This document shows, one piece after another, positions 7,620 through 14,208 of a DNA stretch of 16,167 nucleotides. Location of the stretch: the NCBI GenBank assembly GCA_051011595.1, contig JBPCTQ010000333.1:1-16167 (forward strand), given 5' to 3'. The first letter of the stretch is position 1. Each line of letters begins with the position of its first letter. The stretch is from JAOUEE01 sp051011595 (GTDB taxonomy: Bacteria > Actinomycetota > Acidimicrobiia > Acidimicrobiales > SHLQ01). Below the pieces are notes generated by a model, which was not told where the DNA came from, did not search any database, and worked only from the letters and a program-made list of their open reading frames with translations. Made by a program: the position numbers and the translations under genes.

Positions 7620-7652
7620 TAGACAGCCTCACATTCAGGCTATGAGTTCTAA
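7620..7652 (+). promoter_or_regulatory. Shared 33-bp regulatory element, tpa/flavoprotein copy
   Basis: The pattern is TAGAC-N3-CTCAC-N-TT-N2-GG-N-TAT-N2-GTTCTAA, and it matches the xsc-upstream copy (14121-14153) at 24 of 33 positions without gaps. It lies in the 103-bp spacer between the divergent flavoprotein and tpa starts. It contains a local inverted repeat AGCCT-N7-AGGCT (7625-7641). It may combine a -35-like TAGACA with an operator for the TetR-family regulator. The match is seen directly; the bound protein is inferred. Confidence 0.6.
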
Positions 7653-7666
7653 CGTATTGGTGTTAG
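7649..7666. promoter_or_regulatory. Dyad CTAAC-N8-GTTAG in the tpa/flavoprotein spacer
   Basis: A perfect 5-bp inverted repeat (7649-7653 and 7662-7666) overlaps the end of the shared 33-bp element and is nearly central in the divergent spacer. Another GTTAG lies at 7618-7622. The CTAAC arm matches the CTMAC core seen at the other two sites of this window (M is A or C). It could be a second operator half-site pair controlling both directions. Confidence 0.45.
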
Positions 7667-7710
7667 TCTATCGCACAACAAGTGTGCACAAATCGGGGGT
7701 GACCGCGGAC

Positions 7711-9096
7711 ATGAACGCATCGAGAACGCACGACCACAGGGCTGAGGCGCAGGCCCATCTCATGCCGCACTTCACCAACGGTGCGGCTTGGCGCAGCGAC
7801 GGGCTCGTCACCATCGAGCGCGGCGAGGGCTGCTACGTCTGGGACACCGACGGCAACCGCTACCTCGATGGGTTGGCCGGTCTGTTCTGTACCAACATCG
7901 GCCACGGCCGCTCCGACATCACCGCCGCGGCATCGAAGCAGATGGATCAACTGGCGTACTTCCCCACGTGGGGGTGGGCCAACGAACCGGCCATCGAGGC
8001 GGCCACCATGATCTCCGAGGTCGCGCCGGGCGACCTCGACGAGGTGTTCTTCGTCAACTCGGGATCCGAGGCGGTGGAGTCGGCCCTCAAGTTCGCCCGC
8101 AGCTACCACCTCAGCCAGGGTGACGACGCCCGCTACAAGGTGATCGCGCGCGAGTGGTCGTACCACGGCACCACGCTGGGTGCGCTGGCGGTGACCGGGA
8201 TCCCCAAGTTCCAGGACCCGTTCCGACCGATGTTGTGGGACGGTGTGCGGCGGGTGCCGAACACGCTGGGAGCCGAGGTGCCCGACGGTGGTTCGGCTGC
8301 CGATCTCGAGTGTGTGCAGGCCATCGAGGCCCGCATCCTCGAAGAGGGCCCCGAGACCGTGGCCATGGTGATTGCCGAGCCGGTGCAGAACGGGCGCGGG
8401 GCGCTAGTGCCTCCCGACGGCTACTGGCAGGAACTGCGCCGCATCTGCGACAAGTACGGCGTGCTGCTGTGCGCCGACGAGGTCATCAACTCGTTCGGTC
8501 GCCTGGGCCATTGGTTCGCCAGTTCCCGTTTCGGGGTGGTGCCCGATCTGATCACCTTCGCCAAGGGCGTCACCAGCGCCTATCAGCCCCTCGGTGGGGT
8601 GGTGATGCGCAAACCGCTGGTCGATGCCATCTGGGACTCGCCCATGGGCACCTACATGCACGGTTCCACCTTCGGGGGCCACCCGGTCGCCACCGCGGTG
8701 GCGGTGGCCAACATGCGGGCCCTGCACGAGGGGCACGTGCTGGCCAACGTCAACGACCACGAGGACTACTTCATCTCGTCGCTCGAGGCGCTGATGGCCA
8801 CCCACCACTGCGTCAAGGACGTACGCGGCGCCGGTTACTTCCACGCCGTCGAGCTGATGGCCGACGCTCGCACGGGGCGCGAACTGAACGACGACGAGCG
8901 GGGTGAGCTCCAGGGTGGTCTGCTCAATCAGTTCGTGCGCGACACGAAGATGACCATTCGGGCCGACGACCGGGGGGCCACCATGTTGACGATCTCGCCA
9001 CCCCTTGTGGCCGATCGAGCCGTTCTCGACGATCTGATGGGCCGCATCGATCAGGTGCTCGGTATGGTCGAGCACTGGCTGGCCGGTCGCCCATGA
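7711..9096 (+). CDS. tpa: Taurine:pyruvate aminotransferase
   Basis: This 461-residue class III PLP-dependent aminotransferase would transfer the amino group of taurine to pyruvate, giving sulfoacetaldehyde and alanine in the cytoplasm. Visible family parts are CYVWDTDGNRYLDGLAGLF (41-59), the cofactor loop VNSGSEAVESALK (115-127), WSYHGTTLGALA (149-160), the PLP-ring aspartate in CADEVINSFGR (Asp256) and the Schiff-base lysine in TFAKGVTSAYQPLGG (Lys285). The class fold alone would also allow other omega-amino donors. The presence of tauABC, pta and xsc next to it makes Tpa much the best call. I start at ATG 7711; GTG 7699 is an in-frame alternative that would add four residues. It is divergent from the flavoprotein gene and preceded by the shared element. 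Confidence 0.9.
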   Translation: MNASRTHDHRAEAQAHLMPHFTNGAAWRSDGLVTIERGEGCYVWDTDGNRYLDGLAGLFCTNIGHGRSDITAAASKQMDQLAYFPTWGWANEPAIEAATMISEVAPGDLDEVFFVNSGSEAVESALKFARSYHLSQGDDARYKVIAREWSYHGTTLGALAVTGIPKFQDPFRPMLWDGVRRVPNTLGAEVPDGGSAADLECVQAIEARILEEGPETVAMVIAEPVQNGRGALVPPDGYWQELRRICDKYGVLLCADEVINSFGRLGHWFASSRFGVVPDLITFAKGVTSAYQPLGGVVMRKPLVDAIWDSPMGTYMHGSTFGGHPVATAVAVANMRALHEGHVLANVNDHEDYFISSLEALMATHHCVKDVRGAGYFHAVELMADARTGRELNDDERGELQGGLLNQFVRDTKMTIRADDRGATMLTISPPLVADRAVLDDLMGRIDQVLGMVEHWLAGRP

Positions 9097-9237
9097 GTCC
9101 GATGTGCGAATATGACAATCGACCGCCGCGGTGCACGAGGCGCCGCATCAGCACATAGAGTGCTGCCGCTCGACGTGGGGACTGCGACCCAGATGGTTAC
9201 GGCTGCCCACCCGACGTTCCTGGAGGGGGGAGACACG

Positions 9238-9399
9238 ATGACGTTGTTCGATGATCAACAGCCGGCTGTTGTGCTCCGTTCCGGGAGACGGTTCGACGGG
9301 TCGAGGTGTGCGTTCACCTCGAACCTCCGGACACACCGGTCAGTGACCACCTGGTTGCCGATCATGCACTGCGTACCCGAACAAGGAGACCAACCATGA
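9238..9399 (+). CDS. Possible 53-codon leader ORF overlapping the tauA start
   Basis: GGAGGGGGG (9222-9230) lies 7 bases before an ATG at 9238. This opens a frame of 53 codons whose TGA (9397-9399) overlaps the tauA ATG (9396-9398) as ATGA, the classic layout for translational coupling. The peptide begins MTLFDDQQPAVVLR and ends PEQGDQP; it has no signal, membrane segment or domain that I recognise. Against it, its third codon positions are less G/C-rich than those of the neighbouring genes. It may be a leader peptide or a chance frame in the 299-bp tpa-tauA gap. The rest of that gap (9097-9221) holds nothing I can name. Confidence 0.35.
   Translation: MTLFDDQQPAVVLRSGRRFDGSRCAFTSNLRTHRSVTTWLPIMHCVPEQGDQP
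9256..9271. repeat. Perfect 16-bp palindrome in the tauA leader
   Basis: CAACAGCCGGCTGTTG reads the same on both strands with no spacer. It lies 125 bp before the tauA start, inside the possible leader ORF. A spacerless dyad is more like a protein-binding site than an RNA hairpin. The binding protein is unknown. Confidence 0.5.
9301..9322 (+). promoter_or_regulatory. Stem-loop in the tauA leader
   Basis: TCGAGGTG (9301-9308) pairs perfectly with CACCTCGA (9315-9322) around a 6-base loop. Just downstream is an 11-bp palindrome, GGTCA-G-TGACC (9338-9348). No T-run follows, so it is not a canonical terminator, although actinobacterial terminators often lack one. It could end tpa transcription, protect the tauA mRNA 5' end or take part in attenuation with the leader ORF. 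Confidence 0.45.
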
Positions 9400-10583
9400 A
9401 GCGATTTTTCGCTCTATTGCTGGTGTTCGTCCTCTTCGCGGCTGCTTGCGGCAGCGACGATGATGGCGAAACCGGCAGTGACGACTCGTCCACGACCACC
9501 GCAGCCAGTGGTGATGAAGCCGCTGACGGCGGCGACGAGGCCGCCGACGAAGCCGCTGATGAGATGAGCGACGAAGCCGCCGACGAGATGAGCGACGAAG
9601 CCGCCGATGAGATGAGCGACGAGGCCGCCGATGGCGAGATGATGGAGCTCGAAGAGCTCAACGTCGCCTACTTCGCCGAGTGGCCCACGCCCAACCAGAT
9701 CGGCCAGGCCGACGGTTCGTTCGGGGACGCCGTTGGTGTACCCATCAACTGGGTGCCCTTCGCCAACGGTGGCGAGATGGCCGAAGCCATGGAGTCCGGC
9801 GACATCGACATCAGCTACTCCCAGGGTCTGACGCCGTTCGCCAACTTCGCCAACAACGGCGCCGACATCCGCATCGTGGGTGTGGCCGTGTCCTACGCCG
9901 AGGCCGACAACTGTGTCGCCCGCGGTGAGCTCGGTGTCACGCAGGAGAATGCGGCCGAAACCCTCGCGGGGGCGACCGTGATGACACCCATCGGCAACGT
10001 CACCCACTACAAGATGCTCGAGATGATGAGCTTCCTCGGTGTGAACCTCGATGACCTCACCATCGTTCCGGCCGAGAGTGGTCCGACCACTGCGGCTGCG
10101 TTCGAAGCAGGCGACATCGATGTCGGCTGCGCCTTCGGTGGGTCGGTTGTCACCATGCTCGACGCCGGCGGCAACGTCATCATGACTGGCGCCGAGCAGG
10201 AAGCCGAGATCGGCATCTTCACCTACGACATCGTGTCGATCCCCACCGGCTTCGGTGAGGAGTATCCCGACGTGGTCACCAACTTCCTGTCCGCCACCCA
10301 GGACTTCAACGACACCTGGGCTGCCGACCCCGACACCAACAACCCGACCATCGCCCAGGCGGCGGGTATGGAAGACGTCGGCAACTTCCTGGCCGGTGAA
10401 CTCTGGTTCTCGTTCCCGACGCTCGAGGAGCAGGCCGGACCCGACTGGTTGGGTGGTTACGTCCAGGAGAACATGAAGGAGCAGTTGCAGACCTTCGTCG
10501 ACACGGGTGAGATCGACTCGGTGCTCGACGACTTCAGTCCCTTCGTCGACACCACCTACCTCGAAGCAGCCATGGCCGGTTGA
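9396..10583 (+). CDS. tauA: Taurine ABC transporter, substrate-binding lipoprotein
   Basis: This 395-residue exported lipoprotein has a basic start and hydrophobic core ending in the lipobox LFAAAC, with Cys18 as the predicted lipid anchor. A very acidic linker follows to about residue 85 and includes three DEAADEMS repeats. The binding domain begins at LNVAYFAEWPTPNQIGQAD and has the NMT1/SsuA-TauA-like layout (GDAVGVPINWVPFANGGEM, ESGDIDISYSQGLTPF). It would sit on the outer face of the membrane and hand taurine to TauBC. AAGGAG (9383-9388) sits 7 bases before the ATG. Identification as taurine rather than another sulfonate or amino acid rests on the pathway genes around it. A strong hairpin separates it from tauB, consistent with higher expression of the binding protein. 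Confidence 0.87.
   Translation: MKRFFALLLVFVLFAAACGSDDDGETGSDDSSTTTAASGDEAADGGDEAADEAADEMSDEAADEMSDEAADEMSDEAADGEMMELEELNVAYFAEWPTPNQIGQADGSFGDAVGVPINWVPFANGGEMAEAMESGDIDISYSQGLTPFANFANNGADIRIVGVAVSYAEADNCVARGELGVTQENAAETLAGATVMTPIGNVTHYKMLEMMSFLGVNLDDLTIVPAESGPTTAAAFEAGDIDVGCAFGGSVVTMLDAGGNVIMTGAEQEAEIGIFTYDIVSIPTGFGEEYPDVVTNFLSATQDFNDTWAADPDTNNPTIAQAAGMEDVGNFLAGELWFSFPTLEEQAGPDWLGGYVQENMKEQLQTFVDTGEIDSVLDDFSPFVDTTYLEAAMAG
9546..9632 (+). repeat. 24-bp in-frame tandem repeat encoding DEAADEMS in the TauA linker
   Basis: Three 24-bp units (9546-9569, 9570-9593, 9594-9617) plus a partial fourth (9618-9632) encode DEAADEMS three times and then DEAAD, residues 51-79. Units differ mainly by silent changes (gat/gac, gct/gcc, gaa/gag). 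The repeat lengthens the acidic spacer between the lipid anchor and the binding domain and is a likely site of copy-number variation. Confidence 0.9.
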
Positions 10584-10615
10584 TCCGAGATAGCGATCTG
10601 ATGTCATGAAATGAT

Positions 10616-10648
10616 GAGGTGCCGGGGCCGATCCGGTCCCGGCACCTC
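10616..10648 (+). promoter_or_regulatory. Strong tauA-tauB intergenic stem-loop
   Basis: GAGGTGCCGGG and CCCGGCACCTC form the outer stem, extended inward by one G-U and three G-C pairs to a 15-bp stem with a 3-base loop. It begins 33 bases after the tauA stop and ends 29 bases before the tauB ATG. No T-run follows. The likely roles are partial termination or protection of the tauA message from 3' decay, giving more binding protein than permease. A full terminator is possible but would leave tauB without a visible promoter. Confidence 0.75.
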
Positions 10649-10677
10649 TCATTCCACACCAGCTCCGGGGGAACTGG

Positions 10678-11478
10678 ATGAAGGATCTCGAAGTCAGTGC
10701 CGTGGGGATGCGCTACGAGCTTCCCAACGGCGATCATGTGCAGGCCCTGCACGATGTCTCGTTCGATCTGGAGGGCGGCCGGCTGCTGACGCTGCTGGGC
10801 CCGAGCGGATGCGGCAAGACGACACTGCTCAACATCCTGGCCGGCTTTCTCGCCCCGACCGCCGGCTCGGTGCAGCTCGGTGGTGACCCGATCACCGGGC
10901 CCGGGCAGGACCGGGGCATGGTGTTCCAGCAGGGTGCGTTGTTCGAGTGGTTGTCGGTGGCCAAGAACATCTCGTTCGGTCCTCGGATGAATCGATCCAA
11001 TCGGTCCGAGACCGCGGCCAGTGTCGAGGATCTGCTCCAGACCGTCGGCCTCCAGGGGTTCGGCGACAAGGCGGTGTACGAGCTCTCGGGCGGCATGCAG
11101 CAGCGGGTGGCCCTGGCTCGCTGCCTGGCCAACGATCCCGACGTGATCCTGATGGACGAACCGTTGGGCGCGCTCGACGCGCTGACTCGAGAGAAGATGC
11201 AGGGGCTCATTCTCAAACTCTGGAAAGAAACCGGCAAGACCATCGTGTTGGTAACCCACTCGGTCGAGGAGGCACTGTTCCTCGGCGATCGGATGTTCGT
11301 GATGGCCCCCCGACCGGGGCGTATCGACCGCGATTACACGCTGCCGTTCGCCGAGGTGGGCCTGAGCGTCGAACCTCGCGAGCTGAAGGCTTCCGCCGAG
11401 TTCATCGAAAAACGCGAAGAGGTCCTGTCCATCATTTGGGAGATGGAAGAGCAGATCATGGGCCACGAGGGGGGCTGA
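10678..11478 (+). CDS. tauB: Taurine ABC transporter, ATP-binding protein
   Basis: This 266-residue ABC ATPase has Walker A GPSGCGKTT (41-49), Q-loop VFQQGALFEWLSV (82-94), signature LSGGMQQR (136-143), and Walker B ILMDEP (157-162) followed by LGALDALTRE and the H-loop VTHSVEEA. It is of the TauB/SsuB/nitrate-type subfamily and would power import through TauC in the cytoplasm. GGGGGA (10667-10672) sits 5 bases before the ATG. The tauC ATG follows 3 bases after its stop, so the pair is surely co-transcribed. The substrate is assigned from context. Confidence 0.9.
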   Translation: MKDLEVSAVGMRYELPNGDHVQALHDVSFDLEGGRLLTLLGPSGCGKTTLLNILAGFLAPTAGSVQLGGDPITGPGQDRGMVFQQGALFEWLSVAKNISFGPRMNRSNRSETAASVEDLLQTVGLQGFGDKAVYELSGGMQQRVALARCLANDPDVILMDEPLGALDALTREKMQGLILKLWKETGKTIVLVTHSVEEALFLGDRMFVMAPRPGRIDRDYTLPFAEVGLSVEPRELKASAEFIEKREEVLSIIWEMEEQIMGHEGG

Positions 11479-11481
11479 ACG

Positions 11482-12519
11482 ATGTCGATGGGATCGGCCG
11501 CAAGCGGGCCGGGCGGGCTCGCCAACGAAGACTTCATCGAGCAGCGGGAACAGAGTCGCTGGTGGAAACGGCCCGGCCGAGGTCAGAACGCTCGCAAGAC
11601 CGTCACCTTCGGCGACGCCAGTGCCGTTCGCAGCCGTCCGCTGTGGAGCCTGTTCGCCCTGTTCCTGCTGCTCCTGCTCTGGTTCGTGGCCACCACCCCG
11701 TGGGGTTTTCCCGACGACTTCCGTGCCCAGGAGGAAGCGGCGGCTGAGGCCAACGAGGACTCGCTCAGCGATGCCGACGTCATCGCCGCCTGCGAGCGGT
11801 CTGCGGACTGCGACGAGGACAGCTACACCCTCGTGCTCGGGCCCCGGACCTTCCCGTCCATCCCCGATACCTGGACGGCGTTCAACGATCTTCGCACCGA
11901 GGGGTTCGGCAACGTCACGCTCTGGGAACACACCCGCACCAGCCTCTGGCGCGTGGTGCGGGGCATGTTCTGGGGGATTCTGTTGGGTGTCCCGATCGGG
12001 TTCGCCATGGGTCTGTCCAGTCGACTGCGAGGTTTCCTCGACACGCCGGTGGAGCTGTTTCGACCGATCCCGCCCCTGGCGCTGCTTCCCCTGTTCATCA
12101 TCTGGTTCGGTATCGGCGACCCGAGCGCGGTGCGTCTGCTGATCTTCGCGTCCATCTGGATCATGATCATCTCCGCCCGTTCGGGGGTGAGAACCGTCAG
12201 TCTTTCCAAGGTTCGCGCCGCGTATTCGTTGGGGGCGTCGAAGACCCAGATCCTGTTCCGGGTGATCCTCCCCAACGCCCTACCCGAGCTGTTCACCGGA
12301 GTGAGGGTCGCCCTCGGTGTCTCGTGGGGCACGCTGGTCGCGGCCGAGCTGGTCGGAACCGACACCGGCCTCGGTTCGATGGTGTTCCGAGCTCGTAACT
12401 TCTTCCGTCTCGACGTGATGGTGGTGGGCATCATCATCATCGCCGTGCTCGGTGTCCTCATGGACGTGATCATGCGATTCCTCGAGGCTCGTCTCATTCC
12501 CTGGCGCGGGAAGGGCTGA
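11482..12519 (+). CDS. tauC: Taurine ABC transporter, permease, with an acidic two-cysteine insert
   Basis: This 345-residue inner-membrane permease has a cytoplasmic N-tail (about 1-54), a first membrane segment (about 55-72), an extracytoplasmic loop, and five or more further segments. The coupling EAA-type motif lies near AYSLGASKTQILFRVILPNALPE (248-269). The family region FPSIPDTWTAF to RVVRG is normal. However, residues about 74-118 form an extra acidic stretch with Cys104 and Cys110 (CERSADC), which ordinary TauC/SsuC proteins of about 250-280 residues lack. Both the long tail and this insert account for the size. It follows tauB by 3 bases and precedes pta by 11, so it belongs to the same operon. 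Confidence 0.88.
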   Translation: MSMGSAASGPGGLANEDFIEQREQSRWWKRPGRGQNARKTVTFGDASAVRSRPLWSLFALFLLLLLWFVATTPWGFPDDFRAQEEAAAEANEDSLSDADVIAACERSADCDEDSYTLVLGPRTFPSIPDTWTAFNDLRTEGFGNVTLWEHTRTSLWRVVRGMFWGILLGVPIGFAMGLSSRLRGFLDTPVELFRPIPPLALLPLFIIWFGIGDPSAVRLLIFASIWIMIISARSGVRTVSLSKVRAAYSLGASKTQILFRVILPNALPELFTGVRVALGVSWGTLVAAELVGTDTGLGSMVFRARNFFRLDVMVVGIIIIAVLGVLMDVIMRFLEARLIPWRGKG

Positions 12520-12530
12520 CCGCCGCCACC

Positions 12531-13466
12531 ATGAGCGACCTGCTGCGCGCGTGGTACGAGCGAGCCAGCGCATCTCGTCGCCGGATCATCCTGGCCGATG
12601 CCGGCGACGACCGAGCCGTGCAGGCGGCCGATCGGCTGGCCCGCGACGGCCTGGTCGACCCAGTGGTGATCGGACGTGACGTCGCCACCCTGGCCGAGGT
12701 CGGCCACGCGGCCGCCGACGAGTTGGTCGCCGAGTTGGCGGCGGTGGTCGACGGGCCATGGGCGGGTCGACCCCTCGATGTCGACGATCCGCTGATCATC
12801 GCGGCCGCGTTGGTGAAGACCGGTTGGGCCGCCGGTTGTGTGGCCGGGGCCAGCCGACCCACCCCCGACGTGATCCGGGCCGGTATTCGGGTGCTCGGCA
12901 CCACACCCGGTGTCGACGTGGTGAGCAGTTCGTTCTTCTTCGTGCTGCCCGACGGTCGGGCCATGGCCTATGGCGATTGCGGCGTGGTTCCCGACCCCGA
13001 CACCGATCAGTTGGCTTCCATCGCAGTGTCCACGGCCACCACGTACCGCCAGCTGGCTGCCGACGAGCCGGCGGTGGCCATGCTGAGCTTCTCCACAAAA
13101 GGCAGCGCCGCCCATCCTCGCGTCGACCGGATGGGCGAAGCCACGGCGTTGATCCGGCAGCGCCGACCCGATCTGCTCGTCGACGGAGAGCTCCAGTTCG
13201 ATGCGGCGTGGGTGCCCGAGGTGGCGGAGGCCAAAGCACCCGACTCGCCGGTGGCCGGCCGGGCCAACGTGTTCATCTTCCCGGATCTGGATTCGGGCAA
13301 CATCGCGTACAAGATCACCGAGCGGCTGGGGGGCGCCCAAGCGTTCGGCCCTCTGCTCCAGGGACTCGACGGCGTGATGCACGACCTGTCGCGGGGATGC
13401 AGTGTCGACGACATCGTCAACGTCGCCGTGATCGCCTCGCTGCAGAGTGGGGTGCCCGAATCGTGA
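12531..13466 (+). CDS. pta: Phosphate acetyltransferase
   Basis: This 311-residue protein is the catalytic Pta/Ptb domain alone, without the N-terminal DRTGG extension of long enterobacterial forms. Visible family blocks are VSSSFFFVLPDG, MAYGDCGVVPDP, MLSFSTKGSA, LVDGELQFDAAW, FIFPDLDSGNIAYKI and GVMHDLSRGCSV. It would convert acetyl phosphate and CoA to acetyl-CoA and phosphate. In this setting acetyl phosphate comes from sulfoacetaldehyde by Xsc, so Pta links taurine carbon to central metabolism. It starts 11 bases after tauC. The only Shine-Dalgarno-like GAAGGG lies 16 bases upstream, inside the tauC end, so coupling to tauC translation is likely. The tetR gene follows after 73 bp. Confidence 0.93.
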   Translation: MSDLLRAWYERASASRRRIILADAGDDRAVQAADRLARDGLVDPVVIGRDVATLAEVGHAAADELVAELAAVVDGPWAGRPLDVDDPLIIAAALVKTGWAAGCVAGASRPTPDVIRAGIRVLGTTPGVDVVSSSFFFVLPDGRAMAYGDCGVVPDPDTDQLASIAVSTATTYRQLAADEPAVAMLSFSTKGSAAHPRVDRMGEATALIRQRRPDLLVDGELQFDAAWVPEVAEAKAPDSPVAGRANVFIFPDLDSGNIAYKITERLGGAQAFGPLLQGLDGVMHDLSRGCSVDDIVNVAVIASLQSGVPES

Positions 13467-13489
13467 TCAGCCGCCGCTAACATCGGCGC

Positions 13490-13517
13490 AAGACACTCTA
13501 ACAATTGCGTGAGAGTG
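13490..13517 (+). promoter_or_regulatory. Candidate operator upstream of tetR (24-bp dyad with shared core)
   Basis: CACTCT (13494-13499) and AGAGTG (13512-13517) are perfect inverted arms of a 24-bp dyad, and two inner base pairs also match. Bases 13490-13514 align without gaps to the first 25 bases of the xsc-upstream element with 16 identities, including AGAC and the CTMAC core. The site ends 22 bases before the tetR ATG. A TetR autorepression operator is the simplest reading. Confidence 0.6.
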
Positions 13518-13539
13518 CACTGATCTGACGGGTGAGACC

Positions 13540-14106
13540 ATGGCTCGACAACCTCTCGATACCGACCGGGTGGTCGATGCGGCCGCGGCCGTGGCCGATC
13601 GTGAGGGCATCGACAGCGTCACCCTCACCCGGGTGGCCGATGAGCTCGGGGTGCGCCAGCCGGCGCTGTACCGCCACGTCGACAGCTACCAGGATCTGAT
13701 GCGGCATTTGGGGCTGCGGGGTCGTGAATACCTGGGAGTCGCGCTGGCCGACGCGGCCATCGGTGTGTCGGGCGACGACGCAGTGGCCGCGGTGGGTCAT
13801 TCGTGGCGTCAGATGGTGATCGACCACCCGGGCCTGTATGCCGCGACCGATCGATCGCCCTGTGCCGGTGACGCCGAGCTGGAGGATGCGGTCGACCGCA
13901 TCGTCGACATCATCGCTCAGTCCCTGGCCGGCTTCGATCTCGACGATGACCATCGGGTCCATGCGGCCCGGGCCCTGCGATCGGCGTTCCATGGGTTCGC
14001 CCACCTCGAGTCGGGTGACGGTCACCCCCATCCCCACGACCTCGACGACACCTTCGACGACATGATCGAGCTCTTGTGTGCCGGCATCCGCAGCCAGGCT
14101 GCGTGA
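13540..14106 (+). CDS. TetR-family transcriptional regulator (candidate taurine regulator)
   Basis: This 188-residue protein has an N-terminal helix-turn-helix (about 8-55), with the recognition helix at LGVRQPALYRHV (36-47) and the typical YRHVDSYQDL exit. The C-terminal ligand domain ends with ALRSAFHGFAHLESGD, which is like the TetR_C_33 (WHG) group. It should bind DNA as a dimer and release it, or change affinity, on binding a small ligand. It lies between pta and xsc with a dyad 22 bases before its start, and related sequences precede tpa and xsc. A role as repressor responding to taurine, sulfoacetaldehyde or a related compound is inference. GGGTGAGACC precedes the ATG without a strong Shine-Dalgarno sequence. 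Confidence 0.9.
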   Translation: MARQPLDTDRVVDAAAAVADREGIDSVTLTRVADELGVRQPALYRHVDSYQDLMRHLGLRGREYLGVALADAAIGVSGDDAVAAVGHSWRQMVIDHPGLYAATDRSPCAGDAELEDAVDRIVDIIAQSLAGFDLDDDHRVHAARALRSAFHGFAHLESGDGHPHPHDLDDTFDDMIELLCAGIRSQAA

Positions 14107-14120
14107 TCAACCGGCCACAA

Positions 14121-14153
14121 TAGACGCTCTCACGTTTTGGTTATATGTTCTAA
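14121..14153 (+). promoter_or_regulatory. Shared 33-bp regulatory element, xsc copy, with candidate promoter
   Basis: It has the same TAGAC-N3-CTCAC-N-TT-N2-GG-N-TAT-N2-GTTCTAA pattern as upstream of tpa. Within it TAGACG (14121-14126), a 17-bp spacer and TATGTT (14144-14149) make a plausible -35/-10 pair. Transcription would start near 14156, about 50 bases before the xsc ATG. An operator that overlaps the promoter in this way would allow repression. The 102-bp tetR-xsc gap holds no other clear signal. Confidence 0.6.
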
Positions 14154-14208
14154 GCTGGTGTGATTCGGGGGCCGGTCGTGGTCCCCTCACGTGTTCCGGG
14201 AGGATCCC

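Noticed and set aside
7711..9096. Alternative call of the aminotransferase as a beta-alanine or putrescine aminotransferase
   Set aside because: Class III motifs alone cannot exclude this, but tauABC, pta and xsc beside it favour taurine strongly.
9112..9237. Longer version of the tauA leader ORF from ATG 9112
   Set aside because: No ribosome-binding sequence precedes ATG 9112, whereas ATG 9238 has a strong one.
9231..9247. Possible fourth copy of the shared regulatory element before tauA
   Set aside because: 12 of 17 bases match the xsc copy, but the CTMAC core is degenerate (ATGAC) and it overlaps the leader ORF start; too weak to count without a matrix scan.
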